Assembly: GCF_003725695.1 (NCBI RefSeq)
Contig: NZ_RJSE01000008.1
Location: 207,801-271,800 of the forward strand
Source: Nocardioides marmoriginsengisoli
GTDB lineage: Bacteria > Actinomycetota > Actinomycetes > Propionibacteriales > Nocardioidaceae
DNA: 64,000 bases
Direction of reading: 5' to 3'
Below are positions 28,847 through 37,991 of this stretch, piece after piece. Numbering within the stretch: the stretch's first letter is position 1; every line of letters begins with the position of its first letter. The notes under the pieces were generated by a model. It searched no databases, was not told where the DNA came from, and saw nothing but the letters and a program-made list of their open reading frames with translations. A program made the position numbers and the translations under genes.

Positions 28847-30010
28847 ATGAGCCCGTCCGCGACCCCCACGCCGCGCGCCGAGATCGTCGTCGACCTCGCC
28901 GCCTTCCGCCAGAACCTCGATCGCCTGGGCGAGCTCGTCGCCACTGACACCGACGGGCCGGCGGTGATGGTCGTCGTCAAGGCCGACGCCTACGGTCACG
29001 GGTTGGTGGAGTGCGCGCGCGCCGCCCGCGAGGCCGGAGTGCCGTGGCTCGGCGTCGCGACCCAGACCGAGGCGCTCGCCCTGCGCGCCGCGGGCGACGA
29101 GGGCCGGCTGCTCAGCTGGCTCGGGGTGCCGGGCGAGGACTACGGCGACGCCGTGGGCGCCGACATCGACGTGAGCGCGTCCTCGGTCCAGCAGCTGAAC
29201 GAGATCGCCGCCGGCACCGATTCCTCCGGGATGGTGGCGCGGGTGCACCTGAAGGTGGACACCGGTCTGTCCCGCAACGGCGCCCCGCGCTCCGAGTGGC
29301 GCGAGCTGTTCGAGGCCGGCGTCCGTCTCCAGGAGGAGGACCGCGTCGACATCGTCGGCATCTGGTCCCACTTCGCCTGCGCCGACCAGCCCGCGCACCA
29401 CGCCAACGACCAGCAGGTGGCGGCGTTCGACGAGGCTTTGGCGCTGGCCGAGGAGCTCGGCCTCGACCCGGAGGTGCGGCACCTGGCGAACTCGGCCGGA
29501 GCCCTGCTCCGCCCGGACGCCTGGTTCGACCTGGTGCGGTTCGGGATCGCGGCGTACGGCATCAACCCGGCGCCCGACGTCCTGGACGCCGACGAGCTGG
29601 GGCTGACCCCGATCATGACCGTGCGCGCGGACGTCGCGCTGACCAAGGAGATCGGTCGCGGGGACGGGGTCTCCTACGGGCACACCTACGTCAGCGACCG
29701 CCGGCAGCACGTGGCGCTGATCCCGCTCGGGTACGGCGACGGGGTCCCGCGGCACGCCTCCGGGCGCGCCGAGGTGCGGGTCGGCGACGCGCACTGCCGG
29801 ATCCTCGGCCGGGTCTGCATGGACCAGTTCGTGGTGGCGGTGCCGGACTCGGTCCAGGCCGGGGACGACGCGGTGCTGTTCGGTCCGGGGACCGCCGGTG
29901 AGCCGACGGTCGACGACTGGGCCGAGGCGTGCGGGACCATCTCCTACGAGATCGTCACCCGAATCGGCGGCGCGGCGGGTCGCGTCCACCGCCGGTGGGT
30001 CAACGGATGA
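28847..30010 (+). CDS. alr: Alanine racemase
   Basis: 387 residues; PLP enzyme giving D-alanine for peptidoglycan. The PLP lysine is Lys45 in VVVKADAYGHG. The second catalytic base is the Tyr of GDGVSYGHTY, and GRVCMDQFVV and PLGYGDGVPR are further signatures. ATG 28847 is chosen over upstream in-frame sequence, which overlaps nnr. A GGGAGG at 28829-28834 is rather distant, so coupling with upstream translation is possible. The stop overlaps the next start (ATGA). Confidence 0.95.
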   Translation: MSPSATPTPRAEIVVDLAAFRQNLDRLGELVATDTDGPAVMVVVKADAYGHGLVECARAAREAGVPWLGVATQTEALALRAAGDEGRLLSWLGVPGEDYGDAVGADIDVSASSVQQLNEIAAGTDSSGMVARVHLKVDTGLSRNGAPRSEWRELFEAGVRLQEEDRVDIVGIWSHFACADQPAHHANDQQVAAFDEALALAEELGLDPEVRHLANSAGALLRPDAWFDLVRFGIAAYGINPAPDVLDADELGLTPIMTVRADVALTKEIGRGDGVSYGHTYVSDRRQHVALIPLGYGDGVPRHASGRAEVRVGDAHCRILGRVCMDQFVVAVPDSVQAGDDAVLFGPGTAGEPTVDDWAEACGTISYEIVTRIGGAAGRVHRRWVNG

Positions 30011-30906
30011 CCGAACTGCTCGAGGTCGGGGCCGAGCGCGCCGAGGACGTCCTGTCCGTGATCCACCAGGCCTTCGCCAGCCGACCCGTCCTGGACCCGC
30101 CGGCCACGGCGCTGGACGAGACCCTGGAATCGGTCACCGCGGCGCTGGCGGCCCACGGCGGCCTGCTCGCGATCCACGACGGCCGGCCGGTCGGCACGCT
30201 GATCTTCGCCGAGCAGGGCGAGCTGCTCGGGCTGCGTCGGGTCGGAGTCCTCGTCGAGGCGCGCCGGCACGGGATCGCCAGCCTGCTCGCCGAGCGTGCC
30301 GAGTCGGTGGCACGGCAGCGCGACCTCGCCGGTCTGGCCCTGGAGGCACGTGCGGAGCTGCCCCGGACGGTCGGCTTCTGGGAGGGGCACGGGTACGTCG
30401 AGGTCGACCGCGACGGACCCCGGCTGCACCTGCGCCGACTGCTGCCGATCTCGACCAGGCTGCCGACCCCCGAGGACACCCAGGCGGTCGGACGGCGGCT
30501 GGGCGCCCAGCTCCGGGCCGGCGACCTGCTGATCCTCACCGGGGACCTCGGCGCCGGGAAGACGACCTTCACCCAGGGACTCGGGGAGGGGCTGGGGGTG
30601 CGCGGCCCGATCACCTCGCCGACCTTCGTGATCGCCAGGGTGCATCCTTCGGTGGCCGGCGGTCCGGCGCTCGTGCACGTCGACGCGTACCGGCTCGGTG
30701 ACGCGGCCGAGCTCGACGACCTGGACCTGGACACCGATCTCGACGAGGCCGTCACCGTCGTGGAGTGGGGCGCGGGACTCGCCGAGACGCTCAGCGCGGA
30801 CCGGCTCGAGCTGGCGCTGACCCGGGCCGCCGACGACGTCCGGACGCTGACGATCACCCCGATCGGCGCCAGGTGGGCCGACGCGCCGCTGGCGACCCTC
30901 GGCTAG
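30007..30906 (+). CDS. tsaE: GNAT acetyltransferase domain fused to TsaE, the tRNA t6A ATPase
   Basis: 299 residues. Residues 1-145 form a GNAT-like domain (LRRVGVLVEARRHGIASLLAERA for acyl-CoA binding, VGFWEGHGYVEVD near its end). Residues 150-299 are TsaE with Walker A TGDLGAGKTT (178-187), ITSPTFVI, VHVDAYRLGD and VVEWGAGL. TsaE alone is about 150 residues, so the N-terminal half is an addition. TsaE drives the TsaB-TsaD complex that makes N6-threonylcarbamoyladenosine in tRNA. It overlaps alr by 4 bases, and its TAG stop is part of the tsaB -10. Confidence 0.88.
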   Translation: MTELLEVGAERAEDVLSVIHQAFASRPVLDPPATALDETLESVTAALAAHGGLLAIHDGRPVGTLIFAEQGELLGLRRVGVLVEARRHGIASLLAERAESVARQRDLAGLALEARAELPRTVGFWEGHGYVEVDRDGPRLHLRRLLPISTRLPTPEDTQAVGRRLGAQLRAGDLLILTGDLGAGKTTFTQGLGEGLGVRGPITSPTFVIARVHPSVAGGPALVHVDAYRLGDAAELDDLDLDTDLDEAVTVVEWGAGLAETLSADRLELALTRAADDVRTLTITPIGARWADAPLATLG

Positions 30907-30909
30907 CCT
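30904..30909 (+). promoter_or_regulatory. Putative -10 element (TAGCCT) of leaderless tsaB, overlapping the tsaE stop
   Basis: The TAG stop of tsaE (30904-30906) is the first half of TAGCCT, which is followed by 6 bases and the tsaB GTG (30916). Confidence 0.55.
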
Positions 30910-30915
30910 CGTCTC

Positions 30916-31545
30916 GTGCTTCTCGCCTTCGACACCGCGACCCCGCACGTCACCGTCGCCCTGCACGACGGCGACCGCGTCGTCGCCGAGTACGTCTCCA
31001 CCGAGGCGATGAAGCACGGCGAGATGCTCGCCCCCGGGATCGCGGACGTGCTTGCGCAGGTGGGTGCCGCCAGTCGGGACGTCACCGCGGTGGCGGTCGG
31101 CGTCGGCCCCGGTCCGTTCACCGGGCTGCGGGTCGGCTTGGTGACCGCGCGGACGATGGCGCTGGCCCTGGAGATCCCGGTCTACGGGGTCTGCACCCTC
31201 GACATCCTCGCGGCCGAGGCGATGGACGCCGGCCACGACGAGTTCCAGATCGCGACCGACGCCCGGCGCAAAGAGGTCTACCTGGCGTCGTACGCGAGTC
31301 GGCAGCGGGTCTCCGGGCCGGAGGTCGTGAAGCCCGCGGTCGCCGCCACCGACAGCCTGGTCATCGGCCGCGGCGCGCTGCTCTACCCGGAGGCGTTCCC
31401 GAACGCGGCCGGCCCCGAGCACCCGGACGCGGCCGTGCTCTGCGACGTCGTCGTCCGGGAGCGGTTCGAGCTGCTCGACCCGGACCCGCTCTACCTGCGC
31501 CGCCCGGACGCGGTCGCCGCCCAGACCGCGAAGAAGGTCTCGTGA
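30916..31545 (+). CDS. tsaB: TsaB, tRNA threonylcarbamoyladenosine complex dimerization subunit
   Basis: 209 residues of the ASKHA fold; it partners TsaD and carries no activity by itself. [28 protein letters not shown] and [15 protein letters not shown] are diagnostic. It starts with GTG and overlaps rimI by four bases (GTGA). A local leaderless promoter may supplement read-through from alr-tsaE. Confidence 0.93.
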   Translation: MLLAFDTATPHVTVALHDGDRVVAEYVSTEAMKHGEMLAPGIADVLAQVGAASRDVTAVAVGVGPGPFTGLRVGLVTARTMALALEIPVYGVCTLDILAAEAMDAGHDEFQIATDARRKEVYLASYASRQRVSGPEVVKPAVAATDSLVIGRGALLYPEAFPNAAGPEHPDAAVLCDVVVRERFELLDPDPLYLRRPDAVAAQTAKKVS

Positions 31546-32003
31546 TCCGCGCCGCCGTCGAGGCAGACGTCGCCGCGGTCGTCGAGCTCGAGCAGGCCAC
31601 TCAGGGCGCCGATGCCTGGAGCGAGGGACTGGTCCTCGACGGCATCACCGGGGGACTACCGACGATCGACTACCTGGTCGCCGAGGTCGACGGTACGGCG
31701 GTCGGCTACGCGGTCGCGTCGTACGCCGGGGACATCGCCGAGCTCCAGCGCATCGGGGTCCGGGAGCAGCACCGGCGCTCCGGCATCGCCTCCGACCTGC
31801 TCGCGGCCGTCGTCGCGCACGCGCCGAGCACCGGTGCCGACCGGATGCTGCTCGAGGTCCGCGCCGACAACCGGGGTGCGCTGGCGTTCTACGCGGCGCG
31901 GGACTTCGTCGAGATCGACCGGCGTACCCGCTACTACCGCGACGGGACCGACGCCGTCGTGATGCGGCTGCCGCTGATCGCCGGCTGCGGAGGACGCCCG
32001 TGA
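31542..32003 (+). CDS. rimI: RimI-type ribosomal protein S18 alanine N-acetyltransferase
   Basis: 153 residues with a complete GNAT core: [20 protein letters not shown], the acetyl-CoA loop [14 protein letters not shown] and [19 protein letters not shown], as in RimI. Its place between tsaB and tsaD is the usual one for rimI in actinobacteria. Start GTG 31542 overlaps tsaB, and its stop overlaps tsaD, both by four bases. Confidence 0.88.
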   Translation: MIRAAVEADVAAVVELEQATQGADAWSEGLVLDGITGGLPTIDYLVAEVDGTAVGYAVASYAGDIAELQRIGVREQHRRSGIASDLLAAVVAHAPSTGADRMLLEVRADNRGALAFYAARDFVEIDRRTRYYRDGTDAVVMRLPLIAGCGGRP

Positions 32004-33043
32004 ACGAGCCCCTGGTCCTCGGCATCGAGACCTCCTGCGACGAGACCGGGATCGGCATCGTCCGCGGGCACACCCTGCTCGCCGACGCGGTCGCGTCCTC
32101 GGTCGAGGAGCACGCCCGCTTCGGGGGCGTCGTCCCCGAGGTCGCGTCGCGGGCGCACCTGGAGGCGATGGTCCCGACGCTGCAGCGGGCCTGCGACGAC
32201 GCCGGCATCGTGCTGTCCGACGTCGATGCGATCGCTGTCACGGCAGGTCCGGGTCTGGCCGGAGCGCTGCTGGTCGGGGTGGCCGCCGCGAAGTCACTCT
32301 CGATCGCGCTGGAGAAGCCGCTGTACGGCGTGAACCACCTGGCCGCGCACGTCGCGGTCGACCAGCTCGAGCACGGCGCGTTGCCGGACCCGTGCCTGGC
32401 GATGCTCGTCTCCGGCGGCCACTCGTCGCTGCTCCGCGTCGACGACGTGACCACCTCGGTGACCCCGCTCGGCGCCACCATCGACGATGCCGCCGGTGAG
32501 GCGTTCGACAAGGTCGCCCGGCTGCTCGGGCTGCCGTTCCCCGGCGGCCCGCACATCGACCGGGTCGCGCGCGAGGGCAACTCGGTGGCGATCGACTTCC
32601 CGCGCGGTCTCACCTCCCGCAAGGACCTGGAGCGGCACCGCTTCGACTTCTCGTTCTCCGGGCTGAAGACCGCGGTCGCGCGCTGGGTCGAGGCCCGGGA
32701 GGCGAGCGGTGAGCCGGTCCCGGTCGCCGATGTCGCGGCGGCGTTCCAGGAGGCGGTCGTCGACGTACTCACCCGGAAGGCGATCGACGCGGCCGCCAGC
32801 GAGGGCATCGAGGACATCCTGATCGGCGGCGGGGTCGCGGCGAACTCGCGGCTGCGGTTCCTGGCCGAGGAGCGTGCCGCCGCCAAGGGCATCCGGGTCC
32901 GGGTGCCCCGCCCGGGGCTCTGCACCGACAACGGCGCCATGGTCGCCGTCCTCGGCTCCGAGATGGTCGCCCGCGGGCGGGTCCCCTCGCCGCTCGACCT
33001 CCCCGCCGATTCCTCGATGCCCGTGGACCTGATCCTGCGCTGA
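32000..33043 (+). CDS. tsaD: TsaD, tRNA N6-adenosine threonylcarbamoyltransferase
   Basis: 347 residues; transfers the threonylcarbamoyl group to A37 of ANN-reading tRNAs. [16 protein letters not shown] opens the family, the metal-binding histidines are in NHLAAHVAV, and [23 protein letters not shown] and [12 protein letters not shown] form the nucleotide site. Length is normal. The GTG overlaps rimI (GTGA). The TGA lies at the start of the 22-bp tandem repeat. Confidence 0.96.
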   Translation: MNEPLVLGIETSCDETGIGIVRGHTLLADAVASSVEEHARFGGVVPEVASRAHLEAMVPTLQRACDDAGIVLSDVDAIAVTAGPGLAGALLVGVAAAKSLSIALEKPLYGVNHLAAHVAVDQLEHGALPDPCLAMLVSGGHSSLLRVDDVTTSVTPLGATIDDAAGEAFDKVARLLGLPFPGGPHIDRVAREGNSVAIDFPRGLTSRKDLERHRFDFSFSGLKTAVARWVEAREASGEPVPVADVAAAFQEAVVDVLTRKAIDAAASEGIEDILIGGGVAANSRLRFLAEERAAAKGIRVRVPRPGLCTDNGAMVAVLGSEMVARGRVPSPLDLPADSSMPVDLILR

Positions 33044-33107
33044 CCGGACGGGCCTACTCAACAGACCGAACGGGCCTACTCAACAGGCCGGACGGGCCTA
33101 CTCAACG
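33042..33107. repeat. Three tandem copies of a 22-bp repeat between tsaD and a convergent gene
   Basis: Units at 33042-33063, 33064-33085 and 33086-33107 share the core ACGGGCCTACTCAAC and differ at only one to three positions. The first begins inside the tsaD stop codon; the last contains the stop codon and final codons (GTT GAG TAG on the minus strand) of the convergent gene. Exactly two helical turns per unit would place any bound proteins on one face; simple slippage is the alternative. Confidence 0.9.
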
Positions 33108-34249
33108 GGGAGGGGGACCTGGAGGAAGTGCGGGCGGTAGAGGTCCGGGTCCTTCAGCAGGCGGCTGAGATCCGCGGTGTTGCGGCTGTAGGAGACGACC
33201 AGGGAGTCGGGGTCCGGGAGCAGGTCCGGGTGCGCGAGCGGCATGTACCGCAGCAGTCCCTCGTTCGACGGGATCTGGGCCAGCGCCGGGCCGGCGACGA
33301 ACGGTCCCGTCGGTGACGGCGCCTTCCAGATCACCAGGTCGGTGCCGAGCATCTCGTCGCGCTTGCTGACGGCGTACCAGTCGTTCCCGCGGTGGAAGAC
33401 CGAGAGCACCTCGGAGACGCCCTTGATCGCCGGGATCAGGACGGCGGCTCGGGACGGGTCGCGCTGCCAGCGGCGGCCGTCCCAGTAGCGCCACCGGCGC
33501 GGGTCGGTGACGGCGGTGATCGGCGCACGGGCGACCTGGAGCGACCAGCCGAACGCACTGCGATCGCCCGGCTGCGCGGTGCCGTAGATGTACGCCGTGC
33601 TTCCGACCGTCTCGACCGCCGCACCCCACATCGGCCGCTCGGAGTCGGGGTCGTCCCGACCGAGGTCACGGACCAGCTGCAGCTCCGGGGCGGCGCCGGG
33701 GGCGACCCTGAAGAGCGCGATCGCCGGCCCGAGGATCTCGAAGTCGAACGCCTCCGGCCCGGTCGACCGGACCCGCTGCAGGCTGACCCCGACCAGGTCG
33801 AAGCCGTCCTTGCGCACCACGCCCAGGTCCATCGGCCAGTAGCCGACCCCGTCACCCCGGTCCGGTACGACGGCCCCGCGGTCCTTCGGCATCACCACCG
33901 TCGCGCACCCCGGGGAGAACATCAGCATCGAGTTCCGGACGAAGCGCTGCCCGTCGAAGTTCGGCTGCCGCAGGGTGTCGCCGAAGACCCAGAGGGTGCG
34001 GCCGTCGCTCAGCGTCACGTCGGCCCCGACGTCGGCGCCGACGAACCCGGGCACCGACCGGTAGCCGGCGATCAGCCGGTTCAGCGCGGCGACGTCCGTC
34101 GGGGGAGTGAACGGCAGGCAGTCCAGCGAGAACGCCGGTTCGGGAGCAGGGTCGGCAGGCGTGCCGGGACGAGCGCCGAGCGCGGCCACCACCGCGACCA
34201 GAGCCACGGCCAGCACCAGCAAGCCGATCCGCCACCGTCGCTTCAACAC
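33098..34249 (-). CDS. Membrane-anchored or secreted DUF4185/DUF5005-like propeller protein
   Basis: About 383 residues. A basic N-terminus and one hydrophobic segment (IGLLVLAVALVAVVAALGA) suggest a signal peptide or anchor. The exported domain has DVTLSDGRTLWVFGDTL, SMLMFSPGC and a series of W-rich blades (WYAVSKRDEML, VIWKAPSPTGPFV), as in five-bladed propellers of the DUF4185/DUF5005 type, which resemble glycosidase folds. The substrate is unknown. Start GTG 34249 is chosen for the GGGAGG six bases upstream; GTG 34252 is possible. Its C-terminal codons lie in the tandem repeat. Confidence 0.65.
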   Translation of the reverse strand: MLKRRWRIGLLVLAVALVAVVAALGARPGTPADPAPEPAFSLDCLPFTPPTDVAALNRLIAGYRSVPGFVGADVGADVTLSDGRTLWVFGDTLRQPNFDGQRFVRNSMLMFSPGCATVVMPKDRGAVVPDRGDGVGYWPMDLGVVRKDGFDLVGVSLQRVRSTGPEAFDFEILGPAIALFRVAPGAAPELQLVRDLGRDDPDSERPMWGAAVETVGSTAYIYGTAQPGDRSAFGWSLQVARAPITAVTDPRRWRYWDGRRWQRDPSRAAVLIPAIKGVSEVLSVFHRGNDWYAVSKRDEMLGTDLVIWKAPSPTGPFVAGPALAQIPSNEGLLRYMPLAHPDLLPDPDSLVVSYSRNTADLSRLLKDPDLYRPHFLQVPLPVE

Positions 34250-34318
34250 CACAAGCCTCCCGGCGCCAGTCTCCCCCAAGAAGCGGAGACGGGTGTCGGG
34301 AGGCTCGGGCCGGGTGGG

Positions 34319-35536
34319 TCAGCCGAGGAGGAACGAGGTGAGGTACGGCTCGGGCTCGGTGACCTTCTTCGACGCGTACTCCCGGCTGCCGTTGGTCTCG
34401 AACCGGACGATCGCGGACTGGTTGCCTTCGATGACCGTCGCCACCACGTGGTTGTCGTCGTCCCAGCGCGTCGCCACCACGATGGCCTCGCGGGTGGTAC
34501 CCAGGTCGAGCACCAGGTCACCGGTGGCAGCGTCCAGGACGGCGAACTTGCCGTCGCCCGGACCGTCCCGGTACGCCGGGCCGGCGAGGACGTACCGCCC
34601 GTCGGGCGAGAACTCGTCGAGCGAGTAGTCGCAGGTCTTCCACAGCTGCTTGCCGTTCTCGCTGACCTCCGAGCACGACCCGGGCTCGGTGTCGTTGACC
34701 GAGATCATCCCGGCCAGCAACGTCCGGGATCCGTCGGTGCGCACGTCCGCAAGTCCGATGATCGGGGTGTCCACCTCCGCCGCCTCCTGGTGCGGGGAGA
34801 TCGTGTAGACCTTCGGCTTCTCGTCGTTGCTCTGCACGTACACGGTGCAGCCGGTCTCCTCGGAACGACCCGAGCAGTTCTCGCCGACGACAGCGCGGGC
34901 CGAGTAGTGGCCGGCGGCCGGCACCGAGCCGATCTCGAAGTAGCGGGATCCGCCGCCCTCGACCGCCATCACGGTGCCGTCGGGTTCGACGAACGCGCCG
35001 ACGTTCCCCTCGGGGGAGACGGCAATGCCACCGCCCTCGTAGGGCCAGGCCTCTCCCGTACTCTTGCCGTTGTCGCTGATGAAGCTGACCGCCATGCTCT
35101 GCTCGGTCGACCGCGCGACCAGGTAGCCGCCGTCGATCCGGACCAGCTCCATCGGGTCGCCGCCGGACCCGAGCGGTAGACGCTTCTTCCCGACGTACAA
35201 GGTGCCGTCGAGGAGGTACCCGTTCGTGGGGGCCTTGCCGGTCGGCATCGCCGTCAACCCGATCTTCGAGCCGTCCGGCTCGGTGGCCACCGACGGTGTC
35301 TTCTTGACAGGATCGCTTGCCAGCGTGGTGATCCCGATCGGGACCGCCACCGCGACCACCACGGCCGCCATCACCATCGACGCCCGCATCCGGCGTCCGC
35401 GGCGGATCTCGCCGGCCCGGGAGACCACCTGGGCGTAGTCGAGGTTGCCGCCGCCGCTGGCGGAGAAGTGGTCCGCCTGACGGCGCAGGGTCTTGGTGAG
35501 CTCGTTCTCGGGGGTGTTCTTGGCTGCCGGGTTCAT
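34319..35536 (-). CDS. Membrane protein with extracytoplasmic propeller-like domain, partner of the sigma factor
   Basis: 405 residues. A cytoplasmic head of about 60 residues (LDYAQVVSRAGEIRRGRRMR) precedes one membrane helix (ASMVMAAVVVAVAVPIGI) and a long outside domain with repeated blades (GGGIAVSPEGNVGAF, FSPDGRYVLAGPAY). Topology and gene order fit an anti-sigma factor or sensor, but no zinc-binding anti-sigma motif is visible. ATG 35536 overlaps the sigma-factor stop (ATGA), and GGAGG lies seven bases upstream. Confidence 0.65.
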   Translation of the reverse strand: MNPAAKNTPENELTKTLRRQADHFSASGGGNLDYAQVVSRAGEIRRGRRMRASMVMAAVVVAVAVPIGITTLASDPVKKTPSVATEPDGSKIGLTAMPTGKAPTNGYLLDGTLYVGKKRLPLGSGGDPMELVRIDGGYLVARSTEQSMAVSFISDNGKSTGEAWPYEGGGIAVSPEGNVGAFVEPDGTVMAVEGGGSRYFEIGSVPAAGHYSARAVVGENCSGRSEETGCTVYVQSNDEKPKVYTISPHQEAAEVDTPIIGLADVRTDGSRTLLAGMISVNDTEPGSCSEVSENGKQLWKTCDYSLDEFSPDGRYVLAGPAYRDGPGDGKFAVLDAATGDLVLDLGTTREAIVVATRWDDDNHVVATVIEGNQSAIVRFETNGSREYASKKVTEPEPYLTSFLLG

Positions 35537-36102
35537 GAGTGGGCCTCCCATCCGGCGAGATCGGTCTGCGCGCCGAGGCGGCTGCGCAAGGTGTCCAGCG
35601 CGCGGCTGGACTGGGACTTGATGGTTCCGGTGGAGACGCCGAGGGCCTCGGCTGCCTCCTTCTCGGAGAGCTGTTCGTAGTAGCGCAGCACGACCACCTC
35701 GCGCTGCCGCTCGGGAAGCGCCTTGACGGCCTCCCAGAGCGTCGCGCCGACGCCGTCGTACTCCTGGGCCGCGACGGGTACGTCGTGGGTGCTGGTGTCG
35801 CTGACGACCTCGCGGTGCCGCCAGAGCCGCCGCCACATCGAGGTGTGCTCGTTGACGAGGATCTTGCGGGCGTAGGCGTCGACGGACTCGGCCTTCGAGA
35901 CGCGGTCCCAGGCGAGGTACACCTTGGCGAGCGCGGTCTGGGTCAGGTCCTCGGCCGCGTGCACGTCCCCGGTGAGCAGGTACGCCGTGCGCAGCAGCCG
36001 GTGCTGCCGGGCGGCCATCCAGTCCTCGAAGTCGGAACGGGGGCCGGAGCCGTGCGGATCGGGGCCGTCGGGCAAGAGTGACTCCTTGGTCGTGGTGAGC
36101 AT
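35533..36102 (-). CDS. SigE-family (ECF-type) RNA polymerase sigma factor
   Basis: 189 residues with sigma region 2 (AYLLTGDVHAAEDLTQTALAKVYLAWDRV) and region 4 (LPERQREVVVLRYYEQLSEKEAAEALGVS, then GTIKSQSSRAL). This matches the actinobacterial SigE subfamily, whose genes are usually followed by a membrane protein as here. Two adjacent ATGs (36105 and 36102) are available; AGGAGG is 6 bases before the second. An ECF-like promoter directly upstream suggests autoregulation. Confidence 0.9.
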   Translation of the reverse strand: MLTTTKESLLPDGPDPHGSGPRSDFEDWMAARQHRLLRTAYLLTGDVHAAEDLTQTALAKVYLAWDRVSKAESVDAYARKILVNEHTSMWRRLWRHREVVSDTSTHDVPVAAQEYDGVGATLWEAVKALPERQREVVVLRYYEQLSEKEAAEALGVSTGTIKSQSSRALDTLRSRLGAQTDLAGWEAHS

Positions 36103-36124
36103 CATCCACCTCCTTCACCTGACC

Positions 36125-36151
36125 AGACGAGGCCTCCGAGGAAAAGGTTGC
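36125..36151 (-). promoter_or_regulatory. Putative autoregulated ECF sigma promoter
   Basis: On the minus strand GCAACC (36151-36146), 16 bases, then CGTCT (36129-36125). The AAC -35 motif with CGTC -10 at 16-base spacing is the classic ECF promoter form. It lies just upstream of the sigma gene, so the sigma factor probably transcribes itself. Confidence 0.7.
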
Positions 36152-36225
36152 ACCGGGCATGTCGGAAGTTTTCGCGGGAGTGAGAGGGTCGTTCCCAAGC
36201 ACTCGAAGAGCTAAGGAGACGATCG

Positions 36226-37311
36226 ATGCAGCAGGTCCAGGGAGTGATCGCCCGGAGCAAGGGCGCCCCCGTCGAGCTGGTCACCATCAACGTGCCGGGC
36301 CCCGGGCCGGGCGAGGCCGTCGTCCAGGTCCAGGCCTGCGGGGTCTGCCACACCGACCTGCACTACCGCGAGGGCGGGATCAACGACGAGTTCCCGTTCC
36401 TGCTCGGCCACGAGGCGGCGGGCGTCGTCGAGGCGGTCGGCCCGGGCGTGACCGAGGTGGCGCCGGGCGACTTCGTGATCCTGAACTGGCGCGCGGTCTG
36501 CGGTGACTGCCGGGCCTGCAACCGCGGCGAGCCCTGGTACTGCTTCGCGACCCACAACGCCACCCAGAAGATGACGCTGGAGGACGGCACCGAGCTGTCC
36601 CCGGCGCTCGGCGTCGGCGCGTTCATCGAGAAGACCCTGGTGGCTGCCGGGCAGTGCACCAAGGTCGACCCGGAAGCCCGTCCGGCCGCTGTCGGCCTGC
36701 TCGGCTGCGGCGTGATGGCCGGGCTCGGCGCGGCGATCAACACCGGCAGCGTGACCCGCGGCAAGTCGGTCGCGGTGATCGGCTGCGGCGGCGTCGGTGC
36801 CGCAGCGGTGGCCGGCTCGGCACTGGCCGGGGCGGGCACGATCATCGCCGTCGACCTGGACGACCGGAAGCTGGAGTGGGCCCAGGGGCTGGGCGCCACC
36901 CACACGGTGAACGCGGGCGCGGGCGACGTGGTCGAGGCGATCCAAGCGCTCACCGGCGGCTTCGGGGCGGACGTCGTGATCGACGCGGTCGGCCGGCCGG
37001 AGACCTGGAAGCAGGCGTTCTACGCCCGCGACCTGGCAGGCACCGTCGTCCTGGTCGGCGTCCCGACCCCGGACATGAAGGTCCCGGACCTCCCGCTGAT
37101 CGACGTCTTCGGACGCGGCGGCTCGCTGAAGTCCAGCTGGTACGGCGACTGCCTGCCCAGCCGCGACTTCCCGCTGCTGGTCGACCTCTACCGGCAGGGC
37201 CGGCTCGACCTGGACGCCTTCGTCTCCGAGGAGATCGGCATCGGCGACATCGAGGCGGCGTTCGAGAAGATGCACCACGGCGACGTGCTGCGAAGCGTCG
37301 TGGTCCTGTGA
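36226..37311 (+). CDS. mscR: S-(hydroxymethyl)mycothiol dehydrogenase
   Basis: 361 residues; oxidises the formaldehyde-mycothiol adduct using NAD+. It is a zinc alcohol dehydrogenase: catalytic zinc ligands in [15 protein letters not shown] and GHEAAG, four structural-zinc cysteines in [15 protein letters not shown], and the NAD loop [30 protein letters not shown] near the C-terminus fits the mycothiol-specific branch. AGGAG precedes the ATG. It is coupled to a metallo-beta-lactamase-fold hydrolase that probably completes detoxification. Mycothiol use ties the organism to Actinomycetota. Confidence 0.92.
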   Translation: MQQVQGVIARSKGAPVELVTINVPGPGPGEAVVQVQACGVCHTDLHYREGGINDEFPFLLGHEAAGVVEAVGPGVTEVAPGDFVILNWRAVCGDCRACNRGEPWYCFATHNATQKMTLEDGTELSPALGVGAFIEKTLVAAGQCTKVDPEARPAAVGLLGCGVMAGLGAAINTGSVTRGKSVAVIGCGGVGAAAVAGSALAGAGTIIAVDLDDRKLEWAQGLGATHTVNAGAGDVVEAIQALTGGFGADVVIDAVGRPETWKQAFYARDLAGTVVLVGVPTPDMKVPDLPLIDVFGRGGSLKSSWYGDCLPSRDFPLLVDLYRQGRLDLDAFVSEEIGIGDIEAAFEKMHHGDVLRSVVVL

Positions 37312-37919
37312 GCGCTCGGGTCGACTACGGCATCACCAGCGGCACCTTCAGCCTCGACGGCGAGACCTTCGAGGTCGACAACAACGTCTGGGTGGTCGGT
37401 GACGACCACGAGTGCGTGGTCATCGACGCCCCGCACGACGTCGACGCGATCCTGGCGGTCGTGGGGGAGCGGAAGGTCAAGGCGATCATCTGCACGCACG
37501 CGCACGACGACCACGTCCGGGTCGCGCCAGAGTTGCGGGTCGCCACGACCGCACCGATCATGCTGCACCCGGCGGACAAGGTCGTCTGGGAGCTCACCCA
37601 CACCGACGAGCTCTGGGACCTCGACCTCGCCGACGGCCTGGAGATCGCCGTCGGGGGCACCACCCTGAAGGTGCTGCACACGCCCGGCCACGCTCCCGGC
37701 GCCGTCTGCCTGTACGCCGCGGAGCTCGGCTGCGTCTTCACCGGCGACACCCTGTTCCACGGCGGGCCGGGGGCGACCGGTCGCTCCTTCAGCGATGCCG
37801 ACGAGATCGTGGAGTCGATCCGGAAACGGCTGTTCGCGCTGCCCAACGACACCGTCGTGCACACCGGGCACGGGGAGGACACCACGATCGGTGCGGAGCG
37901 TATTCAACTGAACGGTTGA
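37308..37919 (+). CDS. MBL-fold metallo-hydrolase coupled to mscR
   Basis: 203 residues of the metallo-beta-lactamase fold with the metal motif [15 protein letters not shown] (HxHxDH), HTPGHAPGA and [12 protein letters not shown], and a final His in [10 protein letters not shown]. The glyoxalase II-like pattern and its constant pairing with mscR in actinobacteria suggest hydrolysis of S-formylmycothiol or a related thioester. That is inference. The GTG overlaps the mscR stop (GTGA). Its stop lies inside an inverted repeat that probably controls the next operon. Confidence 0.85.
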   Translation: MSARVDYGITSGTFSLDGETFEVDNNVWVVGDDHECVVIDAPHDVDAILAVVGERKVKAIICTHAHDDHVRVAPELRVATTAPIMLHPADKVVWELTHTDELWDLDLADGLEIAVGGTTLKVLHTPGHAPGAVCLYAAELGCVFTGDTLFHGGPGATGRSFSDADEIVESIRKRLFALPNDTVVHTGHGEDTTIGAERIQLNG

Positions 37920-37963
37920 CAAAGCCGGACGACGGGTGCACTCTTATTCAACCAAGAGGTTGA
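37904..37963. promoter_or_regulatory. Two operators and promoter of the ArsR/SRPBCC operon
   Basis: TCAAC-TGAACG-GTTGA (37904-37919) and TCAACC-AAGA-GGTTGA (37948-37963) share flanks and half-sites. A perfect -35 TTGACA (37916-37921) starts inside the first site; with a 17-base spacer the -10 would be CACTCT just before the second. Binding by the downstream ArsR-type protein would close the promoter. The first site includes the stop codon of the upstream gene. Confidence 0.7.
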
Positions 37964-37991
37964 TTTCGACAAGGCTTCAACGAGGATGCAG

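Noticed and set aside
33042-33107. CRISPR-like array
   Set aside because: The three 22-bp units are directly adjacent with no spacers and no cas genes; it is a simple tandem repeat.
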